Shown here piece after piece: positions 1 to 6,741 of a stretch of 10,325 nt of DNA. The DNA is from Minisyncoccota bacterium (lineage in GTDB: Bacteria > Patescibacteriota > Minisyncoccia > Minisyncoccales > UBA5738). Both the position numbers and the translations under genes were made by a program. The stretch's first letter is position 1, and each line of letters opens with the position of its first letter. A model generated the notes under the pieces. That model was not told where the DNA came from, searched no databases, and saw only the letters and a program-made list of their open reading frames with translations. Location: assembly GCA_025453415.1 (NCBI GenBank), contig JALOQL010000033.1, forward strand, positions 1 to 10,325, in the 5' to 3' direction.

Positions 1-511
1 TATTCCAAAACCGGACAGCCCGATAATTTGGCGCGGCCCGGCCAAAATGAAGGTCATTGAAAAATTCGTCAAAGACGTAACTTGGGGCGATCTGGATTGG
101 CTGATAATCGATTCGCCGCCCGGTACGGGAGATGAGCCGCTTTCAATTGCTCAACTGTTGCCCGAAGCCGGGGCCGTTATAGTAACCACGCCGCAGGATG
201 TTTCTCTGCTGGATTCAAAGAAAGCGATAAATTTCGCCAAGGAATTGAAACTTAAAATCCATGGCTTGATTGAAAACATGAGCGGGTTTAATTGCCCGCA
301 TTGCGGCAAAGAAATCAATTTATTCAAAACAGGCGGCGGGAAGAAAATTGCCGAACAGTACGGAATACCGTTTTTGGGGTCGATTCCGATTGATCCGAAG
401 ATTGTTCTTTCCGGCGATAACGGCGAGCCGTTGGTTTGCGCGGGCGATTCGCCAGCCAAGGAAGCTTTATTATCTATTGCCGATAAGATAACCGCAGACA
501 AAAAGGCTTAA
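1..511 (+). CDS. mrp: Mrp/ApbC family Fe-S cluster carrier ATPase, C-terminal part (5' end outside window)
   Basis: This is the 3' portion of a P-loop NTPase of the Mrp/ApbC/NBP35 family, cytosolic proteins that bind iron-sulfur clusters and pass them to apo-enzymes. The reading frame is open from base 2, before the first visible ATG at 47, and those upstream codons read IPKPDSPIIWRGPAKM, matching the conserved 'WRGP.K' segment of the family, so the gene is cut by the window edge and the ATG at 47 is internal. The Walker B/switch segment LIIDSPPGTGDEPLS follows, then the motif NMSGFNCPHCG with the CxxC pair (293-304) that binds the bridging cluster in the dimer. The typical ending LGSIPIDP near the C-terminus is present, and the protein stops at TAA 509-511. 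The Walker A loop lies upstream, outside the window. No terminator is obvious before the structured region that follows, so read-through into it is possible. Confidence 0.93.
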   Translation, partial: IPKPDSPIIWRGPAKMKVIEKFVKDVTWGDLDWLIIDSPPGTGDEPLSIAQLLPEAGAVIVTTPQDVSLLDSKKAINFAKELKLKIHGLIENMSGFNCPHCGKEINLFKTGGGKKIAEQYGIPFLGSIPIDPKIVLSGDNGEPLVCAGDSPAKEALLSIADKITADKKA

Positions 512-804
512 AGCTAGCTCATTTGTTAAAAGCTATCAGGGGTGTCGAGCGAAATCAGCCGCCGCCGGGAGGCCTTGCGCTCTTTGACGACAGGCAAAGG
601 GTGTTTTAAAAATACCGCCCCAAAGCTGTATTTTTGAAAGCCGGACGGCGGCGGCTGATCCCAACAACCTAAGCCGGAAATTTTCGGAAAGGCTTTTGCG
701 GTTTAGCAAAAGACTTTCGGGAAAAGCGGAGGAGCAAAAACCGTAGAGGCCGGAGGCGGAAAATATCAAGGTCCGTGATAACGGTACTTGATATATGGCG
801 AAGC

Positions 805-859
805 CGGTTTCCGGCGCAGGCATCGTTAAGCGGTTTTTGCGGGGGAGCGGTTTCCGGCG
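805..859 (+). repeat. 12-bp direct repeat inside the structured region
   Basis: The 12-mer CGGTTTCCGGCG occurs at 805-816 and again at 848-859. The first copy forms a tight GCCGG-TTT-CCGGC hairpin (803-815). The second is flanked by AGCGGT (846-851) and ACCGCT (866-871), which can pair with each other. A related but imperfect GCGGTTTTT lies between them at 830-838. The copies may be two versions of one small structural module. Confidence 0.5.
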
Positions 860-1068
860 TGAGCTACCGCTTGCCCTGACCTTTAGGCACGAAGTCGGGC
901 ATTTCGAGGGCAGCCGGACAAAGGCTCAAACCTTGGGATAACCACAAACCAAAGGCGCTGTTTCCCTGTAAGCCCGGAGTAGGCGGAGCGCCGCCTACGG
1001 AGGGGAAACAGCGCCGGAACAGAAGCTCAGAGCTTGGATTTGCCACCAGGCCGGATCGAATCGGGCTC

Positions 1069-1115
1069 CTAAAAACTCGTCGTTCCAGAACGACGACTCA
1101 ACGACGAGTTTTTAG
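1069..1115. terminator. Bidirectional terminator-like hairpin with a competing alternative fold
   Basis: A perfect 16-bp inverted repeat (1069-1084/1100-1115) has an A-tract at its 5' side (1071-1075) and a T-tract at its 3' side (1109-1113), the classic form of an intrinsic terminator usable from either direction. The same 5' arm (1078-1085) can instead pair with 1088-1095, because AACGACG occurs twice in a row, so two mutually exclusive hairpins are possible. The element sits inside the larger inverted repeat 1050-1068/1169-1188, so it may be part of the RNA fold rather than a terminator. Confidence 0.5.
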
Positions 1116-1359
1116 CTTTGGCCAACGCCTCCTTTTTACCCCCACCTGCGGCTAAAATGCGTTGGCCAGAGCCCGATTCGAGCCCGGCTGCCCCTTTGCG
1201 AGCGCCGCCCTGGAAGATAGCCATCTGGAAGGGCAAGCGACGCTCAGTCGGGGGTCGGTTAGCCTCGATTTGGGGCTGGCCATAAGCATTCCCGGCTATT
1301 CTGGATTCTGTTGGAAATAAGTTAAACCTTTTTTCAGTAAATCCCGCGCGTAAATAAAC

Positions 1360-1388
1360 TTGACAAAAGTTATTTATTAGCATATAAT
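1360..1388 (+). promoter_or_regulatory. Perfect sigma70-type promoter, leaderless arrangement
   Basis: TTGACA at 1360-1365 and TATAAT at 1383-1388 are separated by exactly 17 bases. Both hexamers and the spacing match the housekeeping consensus without a mismatch. Only six bases separate the -10 box from the ATG at 1395, so transcription would be expected to start at or within a base or two of the start codon, giving an mRNA without a 5' leader. Confidence 0.9.
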
Positions 1389-1394
1389 TTACTT

Positions 1395-1745
1395 ATGGTT
1401 ACGGTCTTTGATGGAATGAAGGGTCGTCAGCGCACTCAGTTTATGAATGCGCTTGGCACCCAAGCAAGACTCGCAGACGAAAACATTAAAGAAGCTAAAA
1501 AACAGCTACAGTTGATCGAAAGAGATATCCAGATTGAGGTACGGGAAGGGAAGGACATTCCCGACGCACTCAAGCTGGAGAAGGAGGAGGCACAGGCCCA
1601 TTATTGGGCGCAGGTTCGCATAAGAGACCTTATAAACGGGGAAAGGGTTTCCCGAGAAGAGCAAGAAAGTCATCCTCTGAAATTTAATATTAAGAGGATA
1701 GCTAGGGGAGTTCTCGGGTTAGACCATCCGTGGGCTTATCAATAA
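1395..1745 (+). CDS. Small helical protein of unknown function (116 aa)
   Basis: I do not recognise this protein. It is highly charged, has no signal peptide or membrane segment, and is predicted by eye to be mostly alpha-helical. Residues about 22-75 are rich in Glu, Lys, Arg, Gln and Leu with few helix breakers, compatible with a coiled coil. The C-terminal part is more basic (FNIKRIARG) and ends with GLDHPWAYQ. A cytosolic location and oligomerisation are plausible, but nothing shows an enzymatic motif. The start at 1395 is chosen because a perfect promoter ends six bases upstream, which implies leaderless translation from this ATG. An ATG at 1416 is the alternative, but has only a weak GGA nearby. 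The gene is a single transcription unit, separated from the next by terminator-like hairpins, and its strong promoter implies substantial expression. Confidence 0.8.
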   Translation: MVTVFDGMKGRQRTQFMNALGTQARLADENIKEAKKQLQLIERDIQIEVREGKDIPDALKLEKEEAQAHYWAQVRIRDLINGERVSREEQESHPLKFNIKRIARGVLGLDHPWAYQ

Positions 1746-1797
1746 TTTCCTTTCCTCGTTTTCTTTTTCTTAAAATTTAAAATCTAAAATTAAAGAC

Positions 1798-1820
1798 ACA
1801 CGAAAGTGTTTTTATTTTTT
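1798..1820 (+). terminator. Weak intrinsic terminator after the 116-aa gene
   Basis: A short stem ACAC-GAAA-GTGT (1798-1809) with a GNRA-type loop is followed by a run of T and A ending in six T (to 1820). The stem is only four pairs, so this is a weak candidate, but it is the first possible stop site downstream of the gene ending at 1745. Confidence 0.4.
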
Positions 1821-1879
1821 AAATCAATGATTATTTACGATTAATGTGGTTCTAACGTCATCCCGTAGAGCCCGCATTC

Positions 1880-1915
1880 ACCCGCCGTAGCTTTATGCGA
1901 AGGCGGGTTTTGGTT
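1880..1915 (+). repeat. REP-like palindrome / terminator with GTAGCTTTATGCGAA core
   Basis: ACCCGCC (1880-1886) and GGCGGGT (1902-1908) form a 7-bp GC stem around GTAGCTTTATGCGAA, followed by TTTGGTTT, so it can act as an intrinsic terminator. Palindromes with a GCC-GTAGCTTTA-GCGAA-GGC core are, to my recollection, dispersed intergenic repeats in Parcubacteria-like genomes; this cannot be tested from one copy. Confidence 0.55.
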
Positions 1916-1935
1916 TATTGAACCATGCCAATACC

Positions 1936-2014
1936 AATCTTGACGCGAGGTCAAAAACCTGCTATTGAAGTGGCAAGATTTTGAAGCGGGGAGGAGAGCT
2001 CCCCTCGTTTTATT
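1936..2014 (+). terminator. Inverted repeat plus GC hairpin with T-tract
   Basis: AATCTTG (1936-1942) pairs with CAAGATT (1974-1980), enclosing a smaller AGGT/ACCT stem (1948-1951/1957-1960). Directly after it, GGGGAG (1988-1993) pairs with CTCCCC (1999-2004) across a five-base loop, followed by the T-rich tail at 2008-2014. The second hairpin is a good intrinsic terminator candidate that would insulate the promoter at 2031. The first might be part of the same transcript end or a binding site. Confidence 0.5.
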
Positions 2015-2030
2015 TAAAGACGCATTTATA

Positions 2031-2059
2031 TTGACAAATTATAAAATATTTGCTATAAT
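2031..2059 (+). promoter_or_regulatory. Perfect sigma70-type promoter with extended -10
   Basis: TTGACA at 2031-2036, a 17-base spacer, and TATAAT at 2054-2059 preceded by TG at 2051-2052 (TGcTATAAT) make a consensus promoter with the extended -10 element. The predicted start near 2066 gives a leader of about 32 bases before the ATG at 2098. That leader is A-rich and lacks a Shine-Dalgarno sequence. Confidence 0.9.
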
Positions 2060-2097
2060 ATAAAGTCAAATTAAATATATCAAAAAAACCAAAAAAC

Positions 2098-4119
2098 ATG
2101 AGTAAAATTATTAAATTCGTTTTCGCTTTAAGCGTGATTTTCGTTTTCAGCTTGATTTTTGCCGGGCAGGCCAATGCCCAGGCCGCTTCCGGTTGCGTAA
2201 CGAGCAGCTGGGCCAACATCGCGGGCAACGGCGCCGACGCCAAGCTCAACGTGACCAACCGGGCAAACTGCGCGGCCAAGCAGGTGAGCTTGTGTTCCTA
2301 CCGCGTCTATATCCGGCCCAATGCCGCGGGCTGGCTGAGCACCCAGACTCTTTTCGATTCGCAGGTGATGACCCTTCAGCCGGGCCAGACCGCGACCATG
2401 ACGGTGCGGACCGACAACTGTATGACCCAGGTGGATGCCTATGAGGGCCCCTGCGTCAATCCTTTTACGAGCGACAACACGTCCGTGCCTTATATTTTCG
2501 CGGGCCGGATGACCGAATATACCGAGACCATGTGCGTCAAATGCACCGACGAATGCACCGAGGGCCAACGCGTTTGCGATGGCAACGGTTACAAGACTTG
2601 CGTCAAAGGCAGCAACGGTTGCACCAAGTGGGATACCAAAATCGATTGCAAAAGCTGGGAAACTTGCAGCAACGGTTCGTGCAATATTAATAATCCGACT
2701 ATTGACCTCCGCACTTCCGGAGATGTTGTCTGCAACCGTAATGCCGATTTGATCTGGACCTCGACTAACGCCGAATCGTGCGTAGCGTCGGGCAGTTGGA
2801 CGGGCAACAAAAATACTTCGGGTACCGAGGGCGTGGGCAATTTCACCGGTGCGCGGACCTATACTTTGACCTGTTCGAACGGCGGCGGCAGTGCTACCGA
2901 CAGCGTTACCTTGACCGGCCAGGAGGATAATTTGCAGGCCAACGCCGGACCGGATCAGGACGTGGACGCCGGCGACGAGGTCACCCTTGAGGGTTCGGTC
3001 AGCGGCGCGGGGTTCGGCGGATCGCCGACGATCTCGTGGTCCTGCACCGGCGGCACTTTGAGCAATCGCGCAAGCTTGCGTCCGACCTTGAGCATCGATG
3101 AAGATGAGGACGACGCGACCTATACCTGCACCATGACCGCGAAAAACGATTGCGCGACCGATTCCGACACGATGAAGGTGCAAATCACGAAAAAGACCTA
3201 CAATTTCAACGTCGCGTTGACGACCAGCCCGGATTCGGGATGCGCGCCTTTGCGCGACGTAGATATGACCGCCAAGCTTACCAATTACGGCAGCTATGAC
3301 GGCGACTACACTTATTATTTCGATTGCGAAAATGACGGTGACTGGGATAAGACGGTGACCACCGACGAAACCCGTTACACCGCGTCCAACCTTTGTGATT
3401 ACGCGAATATCGATACCTACACTGCCAAGGTGAAGGTGACGGCTTCCGGTCGGACCGTGACCGATACGGCCACGGTGCGCGCCGAGAACTGCGAGCGCGA
3501 AGAGGAGCCTAAGCCGGTTCCGGGCGTTGTGAGCATCACCAAGAACGTGCGCAACGTGACCGCGGGCGGCGGCTACCAGGGAACGGTTTCGGCCAAGCCC
3601 AACGATACGGTTTCGTACCGCATCGAAGTTGTCGGACGATCCGGCAAATCCGATAACGTTATTGTGCGCGACGCGGCGCCGGCCGGTATCGCCAATGTCC
3701 GCAACGTACAGGTAAGCGGTTTCAATCTCGGCGGCAACCTGGTGTCCGGCATCAACTTGGATTCCTTGCTGGCGGGCGACGTGCGCGTCATCACTTTTGA
3801 CGCGACAGTAGCCGGCGAAGGCAGCTTCGCCTATGGCCAGACGACCTTGACCAACACGGCCACGGTGACCGCCAACGGCACCTCGGCCAATTCCACAGCC
3901 GCGGTACAGGTCTACCGGAGCGGCGTACAGGGAGCGACCACGGTTTCCACCGGGTTTGACTCAAAGACGTTCACCGGTATTGCCTTTGGCGTGCTGGGAG
4001 CGCTCGCGGCGCTTTCCTGGCTCTTAAGGGCGAAGCTGAAATTTTTTCTGGTTCGGGATCCGAAAAAACAATTACTTCGCAAAATCGCCTTCGTCAAGGC
4101 CAACGGTTTGGCAAGGTAA
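2098..4119 (+). CDS. Secreted multidomain surface protein (Cys-rich, Ig-like/PKD, DUF11-like) with C-terminal membrane anchor
   Basis: This 673-aa protein has a Sec signal peptide at residues 1-27 (basic start MSKIIK, hydrophobic core, ANA cleavage site). An unassigned segment (about 28-145) is followed by a Cys-rich stretch from C146 to C195 with spacing like TEGQRVCDGNGYKTC; an Ig-like domain about 200-273 (LIWTSTNAESC, YTLTCSNGGGSATDSV); a PKD-type domain about 280-365 starting NAGPDQDVDAGD; a second PKD-like domain about 368-463; and a DUF11-like domain about 478-607 (SITKNV, NDTVSYRIEVV, DNVIVRDAAPAG). One transmembrane helix (about 627-645) precedes a basic tail, so nearly all the chain faces outward. 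It probably serves as a surface or adhesion component; no enzyme motif is seen. It stands alone between a perfect promoter and a terminator, suggesting high, independent expression. Codons lean to C or G at third positions more than in the later pilin genes. Many Cys imply disulfides. Confidence 0.88.
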   Translation: MSKIIKFVFALSVIFVFSLIFAGQANAQAASGCVTSSWANIAGNGADAKLNVTNRANCAAKQVSLCSYRVYIRPNAAGWLSTQTLFDSQVMTLQPGQTATMTVRTDNCMTQVDAYEGPCVNPFTSDNTSVPYIFAGRMTEYTETMCVKCTDECTEGQRVCDGNGYKTCVKGSNGCTKWDTKIDCKSWETCSNGSCNINNPTIDLRTSGDVVCNRNADLIWTSTNAESCVASGSWTGNKNTSGTEGVGNFTGARTYTLTCSNGGGSATDSVTLTGQEDNLQANAGPDQDVDAGDEVTLEGSVSGAGFGGSPTISWSCTGGTLSNRASLRPTLSIDEDEDDATYTCTMTAKNDCATDSDTMKVQITKKTYNFNVALTTSPDSGCAPLRDVDMTAKLTNYGSYDGDYTYYFDCENDGDWDKTVTTDETRYTASNLCDYANIDTYTAKVKVTASGRTVTDTATVRAENCEREEEPKPVPGVVSITKNVRNVTAGGGYQGTVSAKPNDTVSYRIEVVGRSGKSDNVIVRDAAPAGIANVRNVQVSGFNLGGNLVSGINLDSLLAGDVRVITFDATVAGEGSFAYGQTTLTNTATVTANGTSANSTAAVQVYRSGVQGATTVSTGFDSKTFTGIAFGVLGALAALSWLLRAKLKFFLVRDPKKQLLRKIAFVKANGLAR

Positions 4120-4134
4120 TCAATATTATCCAAG

Positions 4135-4157
4135 CCCCTCCTGTCGGAGGGGTTTTA
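4135..4157 (+). terminator. Intrinsic terminator of the surface-protein gene
   Basis: CCCCTCC (4135-4141), loop TGTC, GGAGGGG (4146-4152), then TTTT: a perfect 7-bp GC stem with a T-tract, starting 16 bases after the stop codon at 4119. Confidence 0.85.
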
Positions 4158-4180
4158 GGTTAGGAAAATTTTCATGGGAC

Positions 4181-4210
4181 ATGACACGGGACGGGCTTAG
4201 GTGGTAATAT
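4181..4210 (+). promoter_or_regulatory. Extended -10 promoter of the pilus operon, leaderless arrangement
   Basis: An extended -10 element TGgTAATAT (TG at 4202-4203, hexamer 4205-4210) lies six bases before the ATG at 4217, the same gap as in front of the gene at 1395. ATGACA at 4181-4186 is a fair -35 box with an 18-base spacer. The predicted transcription start coincides with the ATG. Confidence 0.6.
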
Positions 4211-4216
4211 ATTTTA

Positions 4217-5500
4217 ATGTGGCCGATTGTCCGTGTCCGCGGCCAAATTATATTTTGGATTGGTCGTTGCGTGGCGACGAATGAAGGTATGGCAGATAGT
4301 CCGATACAACAAGAGCTAGCGAAGGGTCGAGGCGCTTCGGTAATCAAGCTAGTCGCTTTTATAATTGAAGGGGCGCAAGATTCGCGCGCTTCGGACATCC
4401 ATATTGAGCCCCAAGGAGAATCAATCCGTGTTCGTTACCGGATAGACGGCTGGTTGAAAGATTTTTATAGTTTACCGATAGTAGTCCATCCCGAAATTAT
4501 CAGCCGTATTAAGATATTGTCGGGCTTGCGTACCGATGAACACCAAGCGCCCCAGGACGGGCGTTTTCGTTTGATCATTGGCGGTAGGCAGGTGGATATC
4601 CGTGTTTCGGTGGCGCCGACATATTATGGTGAAAACGCGGTGCTGCGCCTGCTGGCCGACCAGGCCGAGGCGTTCACTTTGGAGAGTTTGGGTTTCTCGG
4701 CGCAAAATATAACCAAGATCGAAGCCGCGGCTAAAAAGCCCTACGGCATGATTTTGGCCACTGGACCCACGGGCAGCGGCAAGACGACCACGCTTTATAC
4801 TTTGCTCAAAGAGCTCAATAAGGAAAAAATTTCCATCATTACCATTGAGGATCCGGTGGAATACTCCGTCAATGGTATTCAGCAAATCCAAGTTAACCCG
4901 CGCACCGATTTGACCTTTGCCAGCGGTTTGCGCAGCATTTTGCGCCAGGATCCTAACATTATCATGGTGGGCGAGATTCGCGACGCGGAGACCGCGGGGA
5001 TTGCCGTGAATGCCGCGCTTACCGGCCATTTGATGCTGTCCACTTTGCACACCAACGACGCGGCTACGACCTTGCCGCGGCTTTTGGACATGAAGATCGA
5101 AAGTTACCTGATCGCGTCCACGGTCAACGTGGCTATCGGCCAGCGGCTGGTGCGCAGAATATGCCCCAATTGTAAGACCGAACGCAAGATAACCGCCGCG
5201 GAGTTAAAAAGCTTGGGACACGTGATCCCGGAAGATATTTTGGGCAAGAAAAAAGAATTCTATTACGGTCAGGGTTGCGACAAATGCGGCAAGACCGGCT
5301 ACTCGGGGCGCTTAGGTATCCACGAAGTGCTGGTGCCCGACAATTCCATCCGCGAAGCGGTCCTGAAGAAAGCGTCTTCCGGGCAGATTCGCGACATTGC
5401 CGTGGCCGAAGGCATGGTGCCCATTGTCGAGGACGGTTTCATCAAGGCTCAGCAGGGGATTACGACCATAGAAGAAATTATAAGAATGTTATATGAATGA
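4217..5500 (+). CDS. pilB: Type IV pilus assembly ATPase PilB (GspE family), short form
   Basis: A hexameric ATPase on the cytosolic face of the inner membrane that drives pilin extraction into the growing pilus through PilC. Residues about 39-77 match the GspE/PilB N2 domain (VIKLVAFIIEGAQDSRASDIHIEP, then RVRYRIDG). Walker A is GPTGSGKTT at 183-191, the Asp box is TIEDPVEY, Walker B is IIMVGEIRDAET with E253, and the His box is LSTLHTNDA. The zinc site is two CxxC pairs, C316/C319 and C354/C357, as in extension ATPases rather than PilT. At 427 aa it lacks the N1 domain of classical PilB (usually about 560-570 aa), so its platform contacts differ. The ATG at 4217 is chosen because of the leaderless promoter; residues 1-25 look unlike the family, and ATG 4289 (M25) is the alternative. 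Its stop overlaps the pilC start by 8 bases, implying coupled translation. Confidence 0.95.
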   Translation: MWPIVRVRGQIIFWIGRCVATNEGMADSPIQQELAKGRGASVIKLVAFIIEGAQDSRASDIHIEPQGESIRVRYRIDGWLKDFYSLPIVVHPEIISRIKILSGLRTDEHQAPQDGRFRLIIGGRQVDIRVSVAPTYYGENAVLRLLADQAEAFTLESLGFSAQNITKIEAAAKKPYGMILATGPTGSGKTTTLYTLLKELNKEKISIITIEDPVEYSVNGIQQIQVNPRTDLTFASGLRSILRQDPNIIMVGEIRDAETAGIAVNAALTGHLMLSTLHTNDAATTLPRLLDMKIESYLIASTVNVAIGQRLVRRICPNCKTERKITAAELKSLGHVIPEDILGKKKEFYYGQGCDKCGKTGYSGRLGIHEVLVPDNSIREAVLKKASSGQIRDIAVAEGMVPIVEDGFIKAQQGITTIEEIIRMLYE

Positions 5501-6713
5501 TACCGTAAAAAACAGTTTTAAGGACCGGTTTGTCGCGCCTTTTTTGGGTCGGTTGAAATTCAAGATGGCGGCCAAAAAGACGGAAGTGACCGATAAGAAA
5601 TTGGATTATTTCTGGCGCGAGAGCCAAGCCGAAGACGTGGCCAAACCAAAGTCGCTTTTTAAATCCATGGCAAAAATGGGCACCCAGGACCAGATTGTGT
5701 TCGCCAAGCGTTTGGCGATCCTCATAAAATCCGGGGTCTCGATCATCACCGCTTTGGATATTTTAAAAAAACAGGCGTCATCGCGCGGGTCGCGGCAGAT
5801 TATCGGCTATCTGCGCGGCTCCATCGAGAAAGGGCAGTCGCTGGCCAAGGCTATGGAAAACTGCAAGAATGTTTTCGGGCATTTTGGCGTCAGCATCATC
5901 CTGGTGGGCGAGACCAGCGGCACTTTAGTGCAAAACCTGCATTACCTGGCCGATGAACTCAAGAAAAAACAGGAGTTGCGGCGGGCGATCGTGGGCGCGC
6001 TCATCTATCCGTCATTTATCGTGGCGGCGACCATCGGCATAGTCATCCTTTTAACGGCTTATGTGTTTCCCAAGATTTTGCCGGTGTTCGTAAGTTTCAA
6101 GGCCCAGCTTCCTTGGAGCACGCAGGTATTGGTCGCGGTGAGTTTGGCGATGCAGGCTTATTGGTTATATTTTTTGTGCGGCGCGATCATCCTTAGTATC
6201 GGATGGGGCTTGATGCTGCGCATCGAATCGGTACGGTTCGGTTGGGAACGTTTTTTGCTGCGGATCCCGCTGCTGGGAGGGATGTTCCGTAGTTATTATA
6301 TCGCCAATTTTTCGCGGACGTTCTCGCTGCTTTTGAAAAGCGAGATTGGCATTATCCAGGCTTTAAATATCGTGGGCGATACCGTCGGTAACGCGGCTTA
6401 CAAGGCGGCGTTCACGCACATGGCCGAAAGTATCGCGCGTGGCGAATCGCTGGGAGAGAACATGGAAAAGGACCGGCTGCTTTTCCCGCCACTGGTGTCG
6501 CAGATGGTGGGCGTGGGCGAAATGACCGGAAATTTGGGTTCCTCGTTGATGTACCTGTCGGAAATGTACGAGGACGAAATGAACAATTCCACCAAAAATC
6601 TTGCCACCAGCATTGAGCCGGCGTTAATGATCTTCATGGGGATCTTGGTCGGTTTCATCGCGCTTTCAATCATTACCCCCATCTATGGCATCACCCAGAG
6701 CCTGCACAATTAA
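5493..6713 (+). CDS. pilC: Type IV pilus inner-membrane platform protein PilC (GspF family)
   Basis: A polytopic membrane protein that links the PilB motor to pilin polymerisation. At 406 aa it has the normal family length and the duplicated GspF domain: the first copy begins about residue 70 (FAKRLAILIKSGVSIITALD) and the second is around FSRTFSLLLKSEIGIIQAL, with the conserved MVGVGEMTGNLG segment following. Three membrane segments are visible at about 166-195 (VGALIYPSFIVAA), 223-242 and 378-399, matching GspF topology with two cytosolic domains. The first 60 residues are charged and Lys-rich and carry the cytosolic N-terminal extension. It starts inside the end of pilB (8-base overlap, no clear Shine-Dalgarno), so translation is probably coupled to pilB, giving matched amounts of motor and platform. 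Confidence 0.95.
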   Translation: MNDTVKNSFKDRFVAPFLGRLKFKMAAKKTEVTDKKLDYFWRESQAEDVAKPKSLFKSMAKMGTQDQIVFAKRLAILIKSGVSIITALDILKKQASSRGSRQIIGYLRGSIEKGQSLAKAMENCKNVFGHFGVSIILVGETSGTLVQNLHYLADELKKKQELRRAIVGALIYPSFIVAATIGIVILLTAYVFPKILPVFVSFKAQLPWSTQVLVAVSLAMQAYWLYFLCGAIILSIGWGLMLRIESVRFGWERFLLRIPLLGGMFRSYYIANFSRTFSLLLKSEIGIIQALNIVGDTVGNAAYKAAFTHMAESIARGESLGENMEKDRLLFPPLVSQMVGVGEMTGNLGSSLMYLSEMYEDEMNNSTKNLATSIEPALMIFMGILVGFIALSIITPIYGITQSLHN

Positions 6714-6741
6714 AACAATTTTGGGAGGTTTGACCTTTAAG

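Larger units (their letters stand above)
540..1245 (+). ncRNA. Candidate large structured RNA (multi-hairpin intergenic element)
   Basis: About 0.85 kb lies between mrp and the next gene without a protein I can believe, yet it is full of long stems: 554-567/646-659 (14 bp, perfect); 687-699/706-718 (12 bp around one G.A); 763-770/787-794 with inner 773-776/781-784; 803-807/811-815; 873-880/894-900 (one bulge); 954-966/1003-1015 (13 bp, perfect) enclosing 979-986/991-998 (8 bp); 1023-1027/1031-1035; 1056-1068/1169-1181 (13 bp, perfect) enclosing 1069-1084/1100-1115 (16 bp) and 1119-1128/1159-1168 (10 bp); and 1207-1211/1230-1234 with 1215-1218/1223-1226. The + sense is favoured because internal loops read as purine-purine (GGA opposite GGA at 1212-1214/1227-1229, several G.A) and a U.G pair extends one stem; on the other strand these become pyrimidine mismatches or A.C. 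I could not match it to RNase P RNA, tmRNA, 6S, SRP RNA, or group I or II intron cores. Its ends are approximate and no clear promoter is visible. A decayed mobile element is the alternative. Confidence 0.45.

Noticed and set aside
1044..1068. A tRNA/tmRNA-like look (CCACCAGG and ATCGAAT near each other)
   Set aside because: No five-pair T-stem closes around the ATCGAAT, there is no acceptor partner, and the bases are already used in a 13-bp pairing with 1169-1181.
536..1383. Three minus-strand open frames (536-823, 864-1046, 1069-1383) covering the structured region
   Set aside because: They lie in three different frames, have unprotein-like composition, lack ribosome sites, and run straight through perfect inverted repeats. 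They are better explained as chance frames in GC-rich structured DNA.
2128..3183. A 351-codon open frame antisense to the surface-protein gene
   Set aside because: It is the shadow of a gene with strong third-position bias; it is Ala/Gly/Arg/His-rich, with no domain or start signal, while the + strand frame has a signal peptide, domains, promoter and terminator.
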